From: Allobosea sp. TND4EK4
Lineage (GTDB): Bacteria > Pseudomonadota > Alphaproteobacteria > Rhizobiales > Beijerinckiaceae
Assembly (NCBI RefSeq): GCF_900156025.1
Contig: NZ_FTMO01000012.1
Coordinates: forward strand, 1-64,000
Direction: 5' to 3'
DNA length: 64,000 bases
This document shows positions 54,091 to 62,740 of this stretch, piece after piece. The position numbers and the translations under genes were made by a program. The notes under the pieces were generated by a model, which saw nothing but the letters and a program-made list of their open reading frames with translations, ran no database searches and was not told where the DNA came from. How positions within the stretch are numbered: the stretch's first letter is position 1; every line of letters starts with the position of its first letter.

Positions 54091-54974
54091 TGAGCGCGAT
54101 CCCGGACCCTCTCGCCACGTCCCTCCCGGCCGTGGGCACTGTGCGCCGCGTCTCGGTGCTCAGGATGTTGCTGTCGGATACCGGCGCGTGCATCGCGCTC
54201 GTGCTGGTGCTGCTGGCGATCCTGGGCGGAGTCTTCGCGCCTTGGCTGGCGCCGACCGACCCCTACGCCAATGACCTCGCCAACACCTTGAAGGCGCCCG
54301 GCGACTTCGGCTGGCTGGGGACCGATGGACAGGGCCGGGCGATGGCGACGCGCCTGCTCTACGGGCTGCGGACGACGCTGATGATGGGGTTCGCCTCCGT
54401 CGCCATCGGCGGAGCGATCGGCGGATTCGTCGGATTCATGGCGGCCTTCTACCCCAGCCTGTCGGGCATTCTGATGCGGCTGATGGACGTGCTGCTCTCC
54501 TTCCCCGCCATCCTGTTCGGGCTCGCCATCGCGGCGATCTTCGGGCCGGGGCTGACGGCGGTCATCATCGCGCTCGCCATCGCCACGGTGCCGCTGATGG
54601 CGCGCGTCGTGCGCGGCTCGGCGCTCGTGATCCTGCAGCAGGGCTATATCGAAGCGGCGCGCTCGCTCGGCCTGCGCGACCGGCACATCATCCTGCGCTA
54701 TGTGCTGCCGAACTGCCTCTCGGCGATCTTCGTCTTCGTGACGCTGCGCTTCGGACAGGTCATCCTGCTCGGCGCCGCCCTGTCCTTCCTGGGGCTCGGC
54801 GCCCAGGCGCCGACAGCCGAGCTCGGCGCCATGGCGGCGGACGGGCGCAACTTCCTGTTCTTCGCGCCGCATGTCTCGGTGCTGCCGAGCCTCGTCATCT
54901 TCGCCGTCGTGCTGGCGTTCAACGTGCTGGGCGACGGCCTGCGCGACGCCCTCGACCCGAAGCTGCGCAAATGA
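54090..54974 (+). CDS. Dipeptide/oligopeptide-type ABC permease (DppC type), module 1
   Basis: 294 residues from ATG 54090 (TGATG junction with the previous stop). Six membrane helices. LAPTDPYANDLANTL is the N-terminal periplasmic segment, EAARSLGLRDRHIILRYVLPNCL is the EAA loop, and ALSFLGLGAQAPTAELGAM is the DppC hallmark. The next gene starts within its stop codon (ATGA). No DppD/DppF ATPase genes follow in this module. Confidence 0.93.
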   Translation: MSAIPDPLATSLPAVGTVRRVSVLRMLLSDTGACIALVLVLLAILGGVFAPWLAPTDPYANDLANTLKAPGDFGWLGTDGQGRAMATRLLYGLRTTLMMGFASVAIGGAIGGFVGFMAAFYPSLSGILMRLMDVLLSFPAILFGLAIAAIFGPGLTAVIIALAIATVPLMARVVRGSALVILQQGYIEAARSLGLRDRHIILRYVLPNCLSAIFVFVTLRFGQVILLGAALSFLGLGAQAPTAELGAMAADGRNFLFFAPHVSVLPSLVIFAVVLAFNVLGDGLRDALDPKLRK

Positions 54975-55012
54975 ATGCGACCATGAACCAAAGCAAAAGA
55001 GGGGATTTTCCG

Positions 55013-56602
55013 ATGACCAGATTTGCCGGCTTCCTGCTAGCAGGCGCCGCCTGCGCGCTCGGCCTCGCCGCTCCGGCCGCGGCCCAGCAGAAGGCGCCGC
55101 TCTCGATCCTGCGCGTGATCGACGCCGATAATTACGATCCGATCCGCTCGACCGCGACCGCAGCGGCCGAGGTCGTCTACATGATGGCCGACACGCTTGT
55201 CAGCGTCGATTTCGACATGAAGACGATCAAGCCCGGCCTCGCCGAGAGCTGGACCGTCTCGCCGGACGGCAAGACCTACACCTTCAAGATCCGCAAGGAC
55301 GTGAAGTTCTGCGACGGGCGACCGATGACGATCGAGGACGTCGTCTATTCGCTGAAGCGCTGGACCGAACCCGGCAACAAGTCGCCCGTCGCGTTCCGCG
55401 GCGGGCCTGTCCAGGACATCCGGGCAGAGGGCGATTCCACGCTGATCTATGAACTCAAGGAGCCCTATAGCGACCTGCTGTTCCAGCTCGCGCTATCCTT
55501 CGCCTCCGTCCTCGACAAGAACACGGTGGAGAAACTCGGCGCGAATTTCGGCGTGCAGGGCTTCAACGGCACAGGCCCCTATTGCTGGGTGAAGTGGACG
55601 CCGCGGCAGGAGCTCGTGCTCAAGCGGAACCCCCACTACGCCTGGGGCCCGCCGATCTACAAGGACCCGAAGCCGCAGATCGAGGACATCGTCTGGAAGG
55701 TCATCCCGGAATCGAACACGCTGATGGCGGCGATCCAGGCCAAGCAGGCCGACGTGACCTACTACATGCCCTATATCGCGCTCGACACGATGCAGCGCAT
55801 GCCGGGCATGACGGTCCAGCGGCAGGAAAACTACATCTACGACGTCTTCATGGGCTTCAAGGTCGACAAGCCGGTCTCGAAGGATCCGGCGATCCGCGAG
55901 GCCGTCAACATGGCCGTCGACAAGCAGGCCATCGCCAAGGCGATCTTCTTCGGCAAGGGCACCGCCCTGCCCTCGCTGCTGAACCCCGCCGTGCTCGACT
56001 ACGACAAGGACACCGTCGCCAAGACCCCCAAGCACGACCCGGCCGGCGCGATGAAGCTGCTCGACCAGGCCGGCTGGAAGCCCGGCGCCGACGGCATCCG
56101 CGAAAAGGACGGGCAGAAGGCCAGCTTCGTCGTCTACGGCATCCGCAACGAGGTGAACCCGCGCATCTCCGAGGCGATGCAGGCCGACCTGCGCAAGATC
56201 GGCGTCGAGCTCAAGATCCAGCTCTGGGACGCGACCGTGGCATGGGGCAAGCTGGCGACGCAGGAGTTCGACGCCTTCTACATGGCCTATCCCTATGTCA
56301 CGGCCACCGAGGCGCTGAACCTCTATTTCGCGAGCCGACAGGCCCCGACGCCAAACCGGATGAACTGGAAGGATCCGAAGACCGACGAGCTCCTCAAGAC
56401 CGCAGCGACGGCCGTCGACCCGGCCAAGCGCAAGGAGGCGATCGGCGCGGTGCAGATGCAGCTCACCGACGCGAATGTCTGGGTGCCGCTGGCCTCGCAG
56501 CCGCTCTGGCTCGTCGCCGGCGACCGCGTCGAGGGCGCCCGCGCCCACGGCATCTACGGCGCCGGCCTCTACAAGGGCCTCGACATCAAGCTGAAGCGCT
56601 GA
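55013..56602 (+). CDS. Peptide/opine-type ABC solute-binding protein (family 5), module 1
   Basis: 529 residues from ATG 55013, preceded by AGAGGGG; an upstream ATG at 54971 overlaps dppC and would put 14 polar residues before the signal peptide. The signal runs TRFAGFLLAGAACALGLAAPAAAQ, cleaved near 26. SWTVSPDGKTYTFKIRKDVKFCDGRPMTIEDVVYSLKR is the family 5 hallmark, given here in parts of the same region. It captures the substrate in the periplasm for the DppB/C-type permeases just upstream. A strong terminator follows. Confidence 0.92.
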   Translation: MTRFAGFLLAGAACALGLAAPAAAQQKAPLSILRVIDADNYDPIRSTATAAAEVVYMMADTLVSVDFDMKTIKPGLAESWTVSPDGKTYTFKIRKDVKFCDGRPMTIEDVVYSLKRWTEPGNKSPVAFRGGPVQDIRAEGDSTLIYELKEPYSDLLFQLALSFASVLDKNTVEKLGANFGVQGFNGTGPYCWVKWTPRQELVLKRNPHYAWGPPIYKDPKPQIEDIVWKVIPESNTLMAAIQAKQADVTYYMPYIALDTMQRMPGMTVQRQENYIYDVFMGFKVDKPVSKDPAIREAVNMAVDKQAIAKAIFFGKGTALPSLLNPAVLDYDKDTVAKTPKHDPAGAMKLLDQAGWKPGADGIREKDGQKASFVVYGIRNEVNPRISEAMQADLRKIGVELKIQLWDATVAWGKLATQEFDAFYMAYPYVTATEALNLYFASRQAPTPNRMNWKDPKTDELLKTAATAVDPAKRKEAIGAVQMQLTDANVWVPLASQPLWLVAGDRVEGARAHGIYGAGLYKGLDIKLKR

Positions 56603-56610
56603 CCCGATCC

Positions 56611-56645
56611 GAAGTGCCGCGCAGGTCGAGCTTGCGCGGCACTTC
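56611..56645. terminator. Terminator hairpin after the module 1 binding-protein gene
   Basis: Perfect 13-bp inverted repeat GAAGTGCCGCGCA/TGCGCGGCACTTC with a 9-base loop, beginning 8 bp after the stop at 56602. A T-rich stretch (ending CCTTTT) follows shortly after. It may end the first transport operon or attenuate into the next gene. Confidence 0.8.
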
Positions 56646-56675
56646 TTCCATGCCTTTTGCGGGAGGAATTGGACC

Positions 56676-58109
56676 ATGCCGGTCACGCTGATCAAGAACG
56701 CCGATATCGTCGTCGCCTGGGATGCCGAAAAGGCGTGCCATGTCTATCTGCACGGCGCCGATGTCGCCTTCGAGGACGGCACGCTGCGCTTCGTCGGCAA
56801 GAGCTATGAGGGCCATGCCGACGATACGGTCGACGGCGCTGGGCGCATGGTCATGCCCGGCCTCGTCAACATCCATTCCCACCCTTCGAGCGAGGCGCTG
56901 AACAAGGGCTTCCTCGACGAACTCGGCTCGCCCGCGCTCTACAACTCCTCGCTCTACGAGTTCATGCCGATCCTGCGGCCGGATGCGCAGGCCGTGCCGG
57001 ACTGCGTGCAGGTGGCCTATTCCGAGCTTCTGCTTTCGGGCGTGACGACGCTCGCGGACCTTTCGGTCGCGCATCCGCAATGGCTCGACCTGGCGGCGCA
57101 GAGCGGCCTGCGCGTCTGCATCTCGCCGATGTTCCGCTCGGCGCGCTGGTTCACGAAGAACGGCTACATCGTCGAATACGAATGGGACGAGAAGGCCGCC
57201 GAGACCGCGATGGCACAGGCCTTCGACCTGATCGCGCAGGCGCAGGCCCACCCCAGCGGGCGGCTCTCCGGCATGGTCTGTCCGGCGCAGATCGACACCT
57301 GCAGCGAAGGGCTGATCAAGGAAAGCCATGCGGAGGCGAAGCGGCGCGGGCTGCCCTGGCAGATCCATGCAGCGCAATCGACCGTGGAGTTCCACGAGAT
57401 CACCCGCCGTCACGGCGTCTCGCCGATCCAGTGGCTGGAGAGGCTCGGCGTTCTCGGCGACACCAGCATCATCGGCCACGGCATCTTCCTCGACGACTAC
57501 GCCCGCGTCGCCTGGCACAGCCGGCGCGACCTCGACCTGCTCGCAGAAACCGGGACCATGGTGGCGCATTGCCCGACCGTGTTCCTGCGGCGGGGCATCG
57601 CGCTCGACGATTTCGGCCGCTACCGCCGAGCCGGGGTGCGGATCGGGCTCGGCACCGACACCTATCCGCACAATATGCTCGAGGAGATGCGCCATGTCGG
57701 CTATGTCGCCCGGCTGATGGCGGAAAACCCGCGCACGCTGACCACCACCGACATCTTCGAGGCGGCGACGACGGCGGGGGCCGCCGCGCTCGGACGCGAC
57801 GACATCGGCCGGCTGGAAGCCGGCTGCAAGGCCGACCTCGTGCTGGTCGATCTCGACCATCCGATGATGCAACCGCGCCGCGACCCGGTCCGCAGCATGA
57901 TCTATGCGGCGGCAGAACGAGCGGTCGACCGCGTCTATGTCGACGGCACGCTGGTGGTGGCGGATGGCGAGGTGCTGACCATGGACTACCCCGCAGCGGC
58001 GCGGCGCCTCACCGAGGCGCAGAAGCGGACGGAAGCGGCTGCGCCCAAGAACGACTGGGCCGGACGAGCCGTTACGGAATACTCGCCACTGACCTTCCCG
58101 CAAGGCTGA
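56676..58109 (+). CDS. Chlorohydrolase/SsnA-like amidohydrolase (TrzN/AtzB-type subgroup)
   Basis: 477 residues from ATG 56676 with a GGGAGGAATT ribosome-binding region. Metal ligands are in NIHSHPSSEAL (HxH), IHAAQS, IIGHGIFL and GLGTDTYPHN (Asp). The subgroup includes aminohydrolases and chlorohydrolases of N-heterocycles (guanine deaminase, AtzB, TrzN, SsnA). It would deaminate or hydrolyse a ring or side-chain C-N bond. It lies between the two YtcJ-plus-Dpp modules, so three different amidohydrolases may act in sequence on one imported compound. Substrate cannot be told from sequence. Confidence 0.87.
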   Translation: MPVTLIKNADIVVAWDAEKACHVYLHGADVAFEDGTLRFVGKSYEGHADDTVDGAGRMVMPGLVNIHSHPSSEALNKGFLDELGSPALYNSSLYEFMPILRPDAQAVPDCVQVAYSELLLSGVTTLADLSVAHPQWLDLAAQSGLRVCISPMFRSARWFTKNGYIVEYEWDEKAAETAMAQAFDLIAQAQAHPSGRLSGMVCPAQIDTCSEGLIKESHAEAKRRGLPWQIHAAQSTVEFHEITRRHGVSPIQWLERLGVLGDTSIIGHGIFLDDYARVAWHSRRDLDLLAETGTMVAHCPTVFLRRGIALDDFGRYRRAGVRIGLGTDTYPHNMLEEMRHVGYVARLMAENPRTLTTTDIFEAATTAGAAALGRDDIGRLEAGCKADLVLVDLDHPMMQPRRDPVRSMIYAAAERAVDRVYVDGTLVVADGEVLTMDYPAAARRLTEAQKRTEAAAPKNDWAGRAVTEYSPLTFPQG

Positions 58110-58285
58110 GCGCGCGGCGAGGGTGCGGGCCGGCGCCGTCGCGGTTCGGCAACGCGTGTCGCAAGAGGGACACGCATGCGCCGAAACGGGCTGGCCGGCC
58201 CGGGGACCCTCAACAAGACTGTCAAGAAAATCGAACAGTCCCGACAGCCCGAGACGAGGGCCAAGGACCCAGGGAGCAGACGACC

Positions 58286-59911
58286 ATGACCGTGCATGCC
58301 GACATCATCCTGCGCAACGGCCCGATCTGGTGCGGCCGGGAGGAAGGCGTCGTCGAGGCGCTCGCGATCTGGCAGGGCAAGGTGCTGGCGGCCGGCGGCG
58401 AGGACGAGATCGCCGGGCTGGCCGGCCCGAAGACGCAGGTCATCGATCTCAAGGGGCGGCTGGCGATACCTGGCCTCAACGACTCGCATCTGCACCTGAT
58501 CTCGCTCGGCATGACGATGGGCTGGGTCGATTCCCGCCCCGATGCCGCGCCGACGCTGGAGGCGCTGCTGGGCGCGATCGCCGCGCGGGCCGCGACCGCC
58601 AAGCCGGGCGAATGGATCCTCTCGCGCGGCTACGACCAGACCAAGCTCGATACCGGCCGCCATCCCTATCGCGAGGAGCTGGACAGGGCGGCGCCGAACA
58701 ACCCAGTCATGCTGGTGCGCACCTGCGGACACATCGCCATCTGCAACTCGCAGGCGCTGAAGCTCGGCGGCATCGATGAAGCCTCGCCGGCGCCCCAGGG
58801 CGGGTTGATCGAGCAGCAGAATGGGCGGCTGACCGGCCTGCTGGCCGAAAACGCCCGCGCGCCGGTGCAGGCGGCGATTCCGGCGCCGAGCGAGGAAGAA
58901 CTCGTCGCGGCGATCGAGCGCGGCGGAAAATACCTGCTCTCGCTGGGCATCACCAGCTGCATGGACGCCGCCGTGGGGCAAAAGGCCGGCTTCCGCGAGA
59001 TCGGCGCCTACACCAGAGCCAAGCGCGACGGGCGCCTGCCGATCCGCACCTGGCTGACCCTGCTCGGCGACGAGGGACGCTCCATCGTGCCGTCCTGCCA
59101 TCAAGCCGGGCTGATCAGCGGCACCGGCGACGACATGCTGATGATCGGCGCGGTGAAGCTCTTCCTCGACGGCTCGGCCGGCGGCCGCACGGCCTGGATG
59201 ACCCAGCCTTATCTCGGCGAGGACGAAACCACCGGCGTCTGGATGTGGGACGATGCCGAACTCGAGGGCATGGTCATGGATGCCCATGTGAAGGGTTATC
59301 AGCTCGCCTGCCACGCCATCGGCGATGCGGCGATCGAGCAGTTGATCACCGCCTATGAGAAGGCGCTCGCCGCCCATCCCGACCCCGACCGCCGCCACCG
59401 CATCGAGCATTGCGGCTTCTCGACGCCGGCCCAGCACGAGCGAATGGTGAAGGCCGGGATCTATCCCTGCCCGCAGCAGGTCTTCATCCATGATTTCGGC
59501 GATGCCTACGTCAAGGTGCTGGGGCCGGAGCGCGCCTTGCCCAGCTACCCCTTCCGCACCTGGTTCGATCTCGGCCTGAAGCCCGCAACCGGCAGCGACG
59601 CGCCGGTCTGCGACCCCAACCCCTTTCCCAACTTCTCCGCCATGCTGACGCGGCGGACCTGGAAGGGCACGGTGATGGATGCCGCGCAGCGCGTCACCAT
59701 CGAGGAGGCCTTGCAGGCCTATACCGAGTTCGGCGCCTTCTCGCAGAAGCGCGAGCATGTGAAGGGCAAGCTCGTGCCTGGGCATCTTGCCGACGTCGCG
59801 GTGTTCTCGCGCAACCTGCTCACGGCCGATGCGGACGCGATCCTGAACGATACGGCCTGCGACCTGACGATCCTCGAAGGCAAGATCGTCTACGAGCGTC
59901 CGAGCGCCTGA
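58286..59911 (+). CDS. YtcJ-like amidohydrolase (module 2)
   Basis: 541 residues from ATG 58286. The open frame continues far upstream over the chlorohydrolase-like gene, but the family N-terminus (DIILRNGPIWCGREEG) begins right here. Motifs: NDSHLHLISLG, KLFLDGSAGG, CHAIGDAAIEQ, RHRIEHCGF and GSDAPVCDPNP. Compared with its paralogue at 51492 the His-x-His, Lys, His and Asp ligands are all kept while loops differ, so a related but distinct substrate is likely. A binding-protein gene follows after 112 bp. Confidence 0.88.
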   Translation: MTVHADIILRNGPIWCGREEGVVEALAIWQGKVLAAGGEDEIAGLAGPKTQVIDLKGRLAIPGLNDSHLHLISLGMTMGWVDSRPDAAPTLEALLGAIAARAATAKPGEWILSRGYDQTKLDTGRHPYREELDRAAPNNPVMLVRTCGHIAICNSQALKLGGIDEASPAPQGGLIEQQNGRLTGLLAENARAPVQAAIPAPSEEELVAAIERGGKYLLSLGITSCMDAAVGQKAGFREIGAYTRAKRDGRLPIRTWLTLLGDEGRSIVPSCHQAGLISGTGDDMLMIGAVKLFLDGSAGGRTAWMTQPYLGEDETTGVWMWDDAELEGMVMDAHVKGYQLACHAIGDAAIEQLITAYEKALAAHPDPDRRHRIEHCGFSTPAQHERMVKAGIYPCPQQVFIHDFGDAYVKVLGPERALPSYPFRTWFDLGLKPATGSDAPVCDPNPFPNFSAMLTRRTWKGTVMDAAQRVTIEEALQAYTEFGAFSQKREHVKGKLVPGHLADVAVFSRNLLTADADAILNDTACDLTILEGKIVYERPSA

Positions 59912-60023
59912 GCGGGGTCTGCGCAAAAAAGTGGCAGACAAGCAGTGGCGACCCGCTATGGTTCCATCTGAAACGACGATTCCGGCACGAAGCTGGAGCG
60001 CTACATCAAACGGGAGGATTGAA

Positions 60024-61604
60024 ATGTTGAAGAGACTGGCATTCGCGACCGCGTTCTCGCTGCTCGCTTTCGCGGCCCACGCACAGGAGCCGCGCAAGGG
60101 CGGCACGATCCGCTTCACGGCGCCCTATGGCGCCTCCTTCGTCAGCAATGACAGCCATGTCTCGAACCAGATCCAGGACGAGATCTACGGCTATGCGCTG
60201 CACGGCATGCTGTTTCGCTGGGATTCGGCCGCCGGCAAGCCGATGCCGGAAGTCGCCGAAAGAGTCACGGCCTCGGCGGACGGCCTGACCTACACCGTCA
60301 AGCTGCGCGAGGCCTTTTTCCATAACGGGCGCAAGCTCACGGCCGACGATGTGATCTGGTCCTTCCACCGCATCATGGACGGGTCGAAGAACTATCCGGG
60401 CGCCCTCTACGTCGCCCGTATCAAGGGTGCGACGGACGTCCAGAAGGGCCAGGCCAAGGAGATCTCGGGCCTCAAGAAGGTGGACGATTCCACCATCGAG
60501 ATGACGATGACCGACAAGGTCGATCCCGGCTTCCTGTTCTACAGCGCCACCACAGCGATCCTCCCGGCCAAGGAGGCCCAGGCGCCCGGCTTCTTCGACA
60601 AGCCCGTCGGTCTCGGACCGTTCAAGTTCGTCGAGCACGTCCCCGGCTCGCGCATGGTCTTCGACAGGTGGGAGAAGTACTACAAGCCGGGCAAGCCCTA
60701 TGCCGACAAGCTGGTCATCGTGCCGATGGGCGAAGCCGCGGCCCGTGACATCGCCTTCCGCAACAAGGAAATCGATGTCTCCATCCTCGGCTCGACGCAA
60801 TACGTCGCCTACAAGGCCGATGCGAACCTCTCCAAGGGCATCCTGGAGGTTGCCGAGGTCTTCACCCGCAATATGGGCATGAACCCCGAGTTCAAGCCGT
60901 TTTCCGACAAGCGCGTGCGCCAGGCAATCAATTATGCGATCGACAGCGAGCTGATCATCAAGCGGCTCGTGCGCGACAAGGCCTATCGCGCCGTGAGCTG
61001 GCTGCCGAGCTCTGTGCCTGCCTTCGACAAGGACGCCAAGCCCTACGCCTTCGATCCCGAGAAGGCCAAGAAGCTGCTGGCGGAAGCCGGCTATCCGGAC
61101 GGGTTCGAATTCGAATGGACGGCGACACCCAATGAGAGCTGGGGCATCCCGATCGTCGAGGCGACGATCCCGATGCTGGCGAAGGTCGGCATCAAGGTGA
61201 AGGTGAAGCCGGTCGAGACCTCGGCGCTCGGCGGTGTCGTCGCGAAGGGCGATTTCCAGGCCTATATCTGGTCCAACACCTCGGGCCCGGATGCGTTGAC
61301 GCGGCTGAAGTGCTTCCACTCCGCCACGCCGCGCTCGTCCTGCAACTACACGACCTTCAAGAATGCCGAATACGACAAGCTGATCGACGCGGCCTCGGCC
61401 GAGAGCGATCCGGCCAAGCAGCTCGGCATGCTGAGGAAGGCCAACGCCATGCTGCAGGAAGAGGCGCCGGTCTGGTTCTTCAACTACAACAAGGCGGTGA
61501 TGGCGTATCAGCCCTGGCTCCACGGCCTGCAGCCCAACGCGACGGAGCTCGCGCTCCAGCGCTATGAGGACCTGTGGGTCGACGCCACCTCGCCGGCGAA
61601 GTGA
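60024..61604 (+). CDS. Peptide/opine-type ABC solute-binding protein (family 5), module 2
   Basis: 526 residues from ATG 60024, with GGGAGGATTGAA before it. Sec signal LKRLAFATAFSLLAFAAHAQ, cleaved near residue 21. The hallmark segment is LTYTVKLREAFFHNGRKLTADDVIWSFHR. The ligand pocket differs clearly from the module 1 protein, judging by low similarity outside the hallmarks. A 99-bp palindromic repeat separates it from the permease genes, so its mRNA may be more stable than theirs. Confidence 0.92.
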   Translation: MLKRLAFATAFSLLAFAAHAQEPRKGGTIRFTAPYGASFVSNDSHVSNQIQDEIYGYALHGMLFRWDSAAGKPMPEVAERVTASADGLTYTVKLREAFFHNGRKLTADDVIWSFHRIMDGSKNYPGALYVARIKGATDVQKGQAKEISGLKKVDDSTIEMTMTDKVDPGFLFYSATTAILPAKEAQAPGFFDKPVGLGPFKFVEHVPGSRMVFDRWEKYYKPGKPYADKLVIVPMGEAAARDIAFRNKEIDVSILGSTQYVAYKADANLSKGILEVAEVFTRNMGMNPEFKPFSDKRVRQAINYAIDSELIIKRLVRDKAYRAVSWLPSSVPAFDKDAKPYAFDPEKAKKLLAEAGYPDGFEFEWTATPNESWGIPIVEATIPMLAKVGIKVKVKPVETSALGGVVAKGDFQAYIWSNTSGPDALTRLKCFHSATPRSSCNYTTFKNAEYDKLIDAASAESDPAKQLGMLRKANAMLQEEAPVWFFNYNKAVMAYQPWLHGLQPNATELALQRYEDLWVDATSPAK

Positions 61605-61638
61605 TCCTGCTTCGCATCCGGGCGGGGTGAAACACGCC

Positions 61639-61737
61639 GTCATCCCGGACAAGCCGCGTCAGAGGCGCCGACCCGGGATCCATGCCTGAACCGTTCCGGC
61701 ACGGATCCCGGGTCTCCCTCCGGCCGCCAGGGATGAC
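61639..61737. repeat. 99-bp dispersed palindromic repeat, copy 2
   Basis: It starts GTCATCCCGGACAAGC and ends CAGGGATGAC. It matches the reverse complement of the element at 43356-43454 along its full length, with blocks such as GCGTCAG, GGATCCAT, CCTGAAC and CGGGTCTCCCT conserved. It lies inside an operon between a binding protein and its permeases, mirroring the position of the element at 36480. Confidence 0.8.
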
Positions 61738-61794
61738 AGCCGACCTGTCGTTCCAGCCATTGCAAGCGGCAAGGCTACCCTCAGGAGCATCGCC

Positions 61795-62730
61795 ATGCTG
61801 CCTTACGTCTTCCGCCGCCTGCTGCAGGCCGTCCCCATCCTGCTCGCAGTGGCGGCACTGATCTTCGTGCTGTTCAGCGTCATTCCCGGCGATTTCGCCT
61901 CGAGCCAGATGGCGGACGGGCGGACCAATGTCGACGCCGAGACGATCGCGCGGATGAACAAGCAGTTCGGGCTCGACAAGCCCCTGCCCCAGCGACTGGC
62001 CCAATATGTCGGAGGGCTCGCGACATTCGATCTCGGCGATTCCTTCCGCACGCGCCAGCCCGTCACGACCTTGATCGCCGAGCGGCTCTGGCCGAGCCTT
62101 CAACTCGCGATCGCGGCCATGTTCTTCGCGGTGGTGATCGGCGTGCCGCTGGGGTTCCTCGCCGCGGTCAAGCCCGGAAGCTGGATCGACATGCTCTCGA
62201 TGGTCTTCGCCGTCTCCGGCCTGTCGCTGCCGCTGTTCTGGCTCGGCTTGCTGCTGATGTACGCCTTCGCGCTGACGCTCGGCTGGTTTCCGAGCTTCGG
62301 CTATGGCGACGGCGATCCCCGCTACATCGTGCTGCCGGCCTTCGCGCTCGGCGTCGCGCCACTCGCCTTGCTGGCGCGCACCGCCCGCGCCGCCGTGCTG
62401 GAGGTGATGCATGCCGACTTCATCCGCACCGCCCGGGCCAAGGGCGCAGGCTCCTACCGCGTTCTGCGCCAGCATGTGCTGCGCAACGCGCTCGTCATCG
62501 TCCTGACGACGCTCGGCCTGCAGTTCGGCTCGGTGCTGGGCCAGGCCGTCGTGGTCGAGAAGCTCTTCGCCTGGCCGGGGCTGGGCTCGCTTCTGGTCGA
62601 CAGCGTCACCTGGCGCGACATCCCGGTCGTGCAGGGCTGCATCCTGACGATCGTGCTGTTCTTCCTGATCGTGAACATCGCCGTCGACGTGCTCTGTGCC
62701 GTCGTCGACCCGCGCATCAAATACAGCTGA
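61795..62730 (+). CDS. Dipeptide/oligopeptide-type ABC permease (DppB type), module 2
   Basis: 311 residues. N-terminal helix YVFRRLLQAVPILLAVAALIFVLF, then IPGDFASSQMADGRTNV in the periplasmic loop. The EAA loop is ARAKGAGSYRVLRQHVLRNALVIV, with FAWPGLGSLLVDSV after it. The ribosome-binding site CAGGAG lies before ATG 61795. The DppC-type gene follows after 10 bp. Confidence 0.93.
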   Translation: MLPYVFRRLLQAVPILLAVAALIFVLFSVIPGDFASSQMADGRTNVDAETIARMNKQFGLDKPLPQRLAQYVGGLATFDLGDSFRTRQPVTTLIAERLWPSLQLAIAAMFFAVVIGVPLGFLAAVKPGSWIDMLSMVFAVSGLSLPLFWLGLLLMYAFALTLGWFPSFGYGDGDPRYIVLPAFALGVAPLALLARTARAAVLEVMHADFIRTARAKGAGSYRVLRQHVLRNALVIVLTTLGLQFGSVLGQAVVVEKLFAWPGLGSLLVDSVTWRDIPVVQGCILTIVLFFLIVNIAVDVLCAVVDPRIKYS

Positions 62731-62740
62731 GGTGGCCTGA

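Noticed and set aside
57080..59911. 943-residue open frame suggesting a fusion protein
   Set aside because: The first 400 codons are an off-frame shadow of the chlorohydrolase-like gene; family similarity begins at the ATG at 58286, so it is not a fusion.
57986..60118. 710-residue minus-strand open frame
   Set aside because: Shadow of the YtcJ-like amidohydrolase; composition biased to Arg/Gly/His with no recognisable domain.
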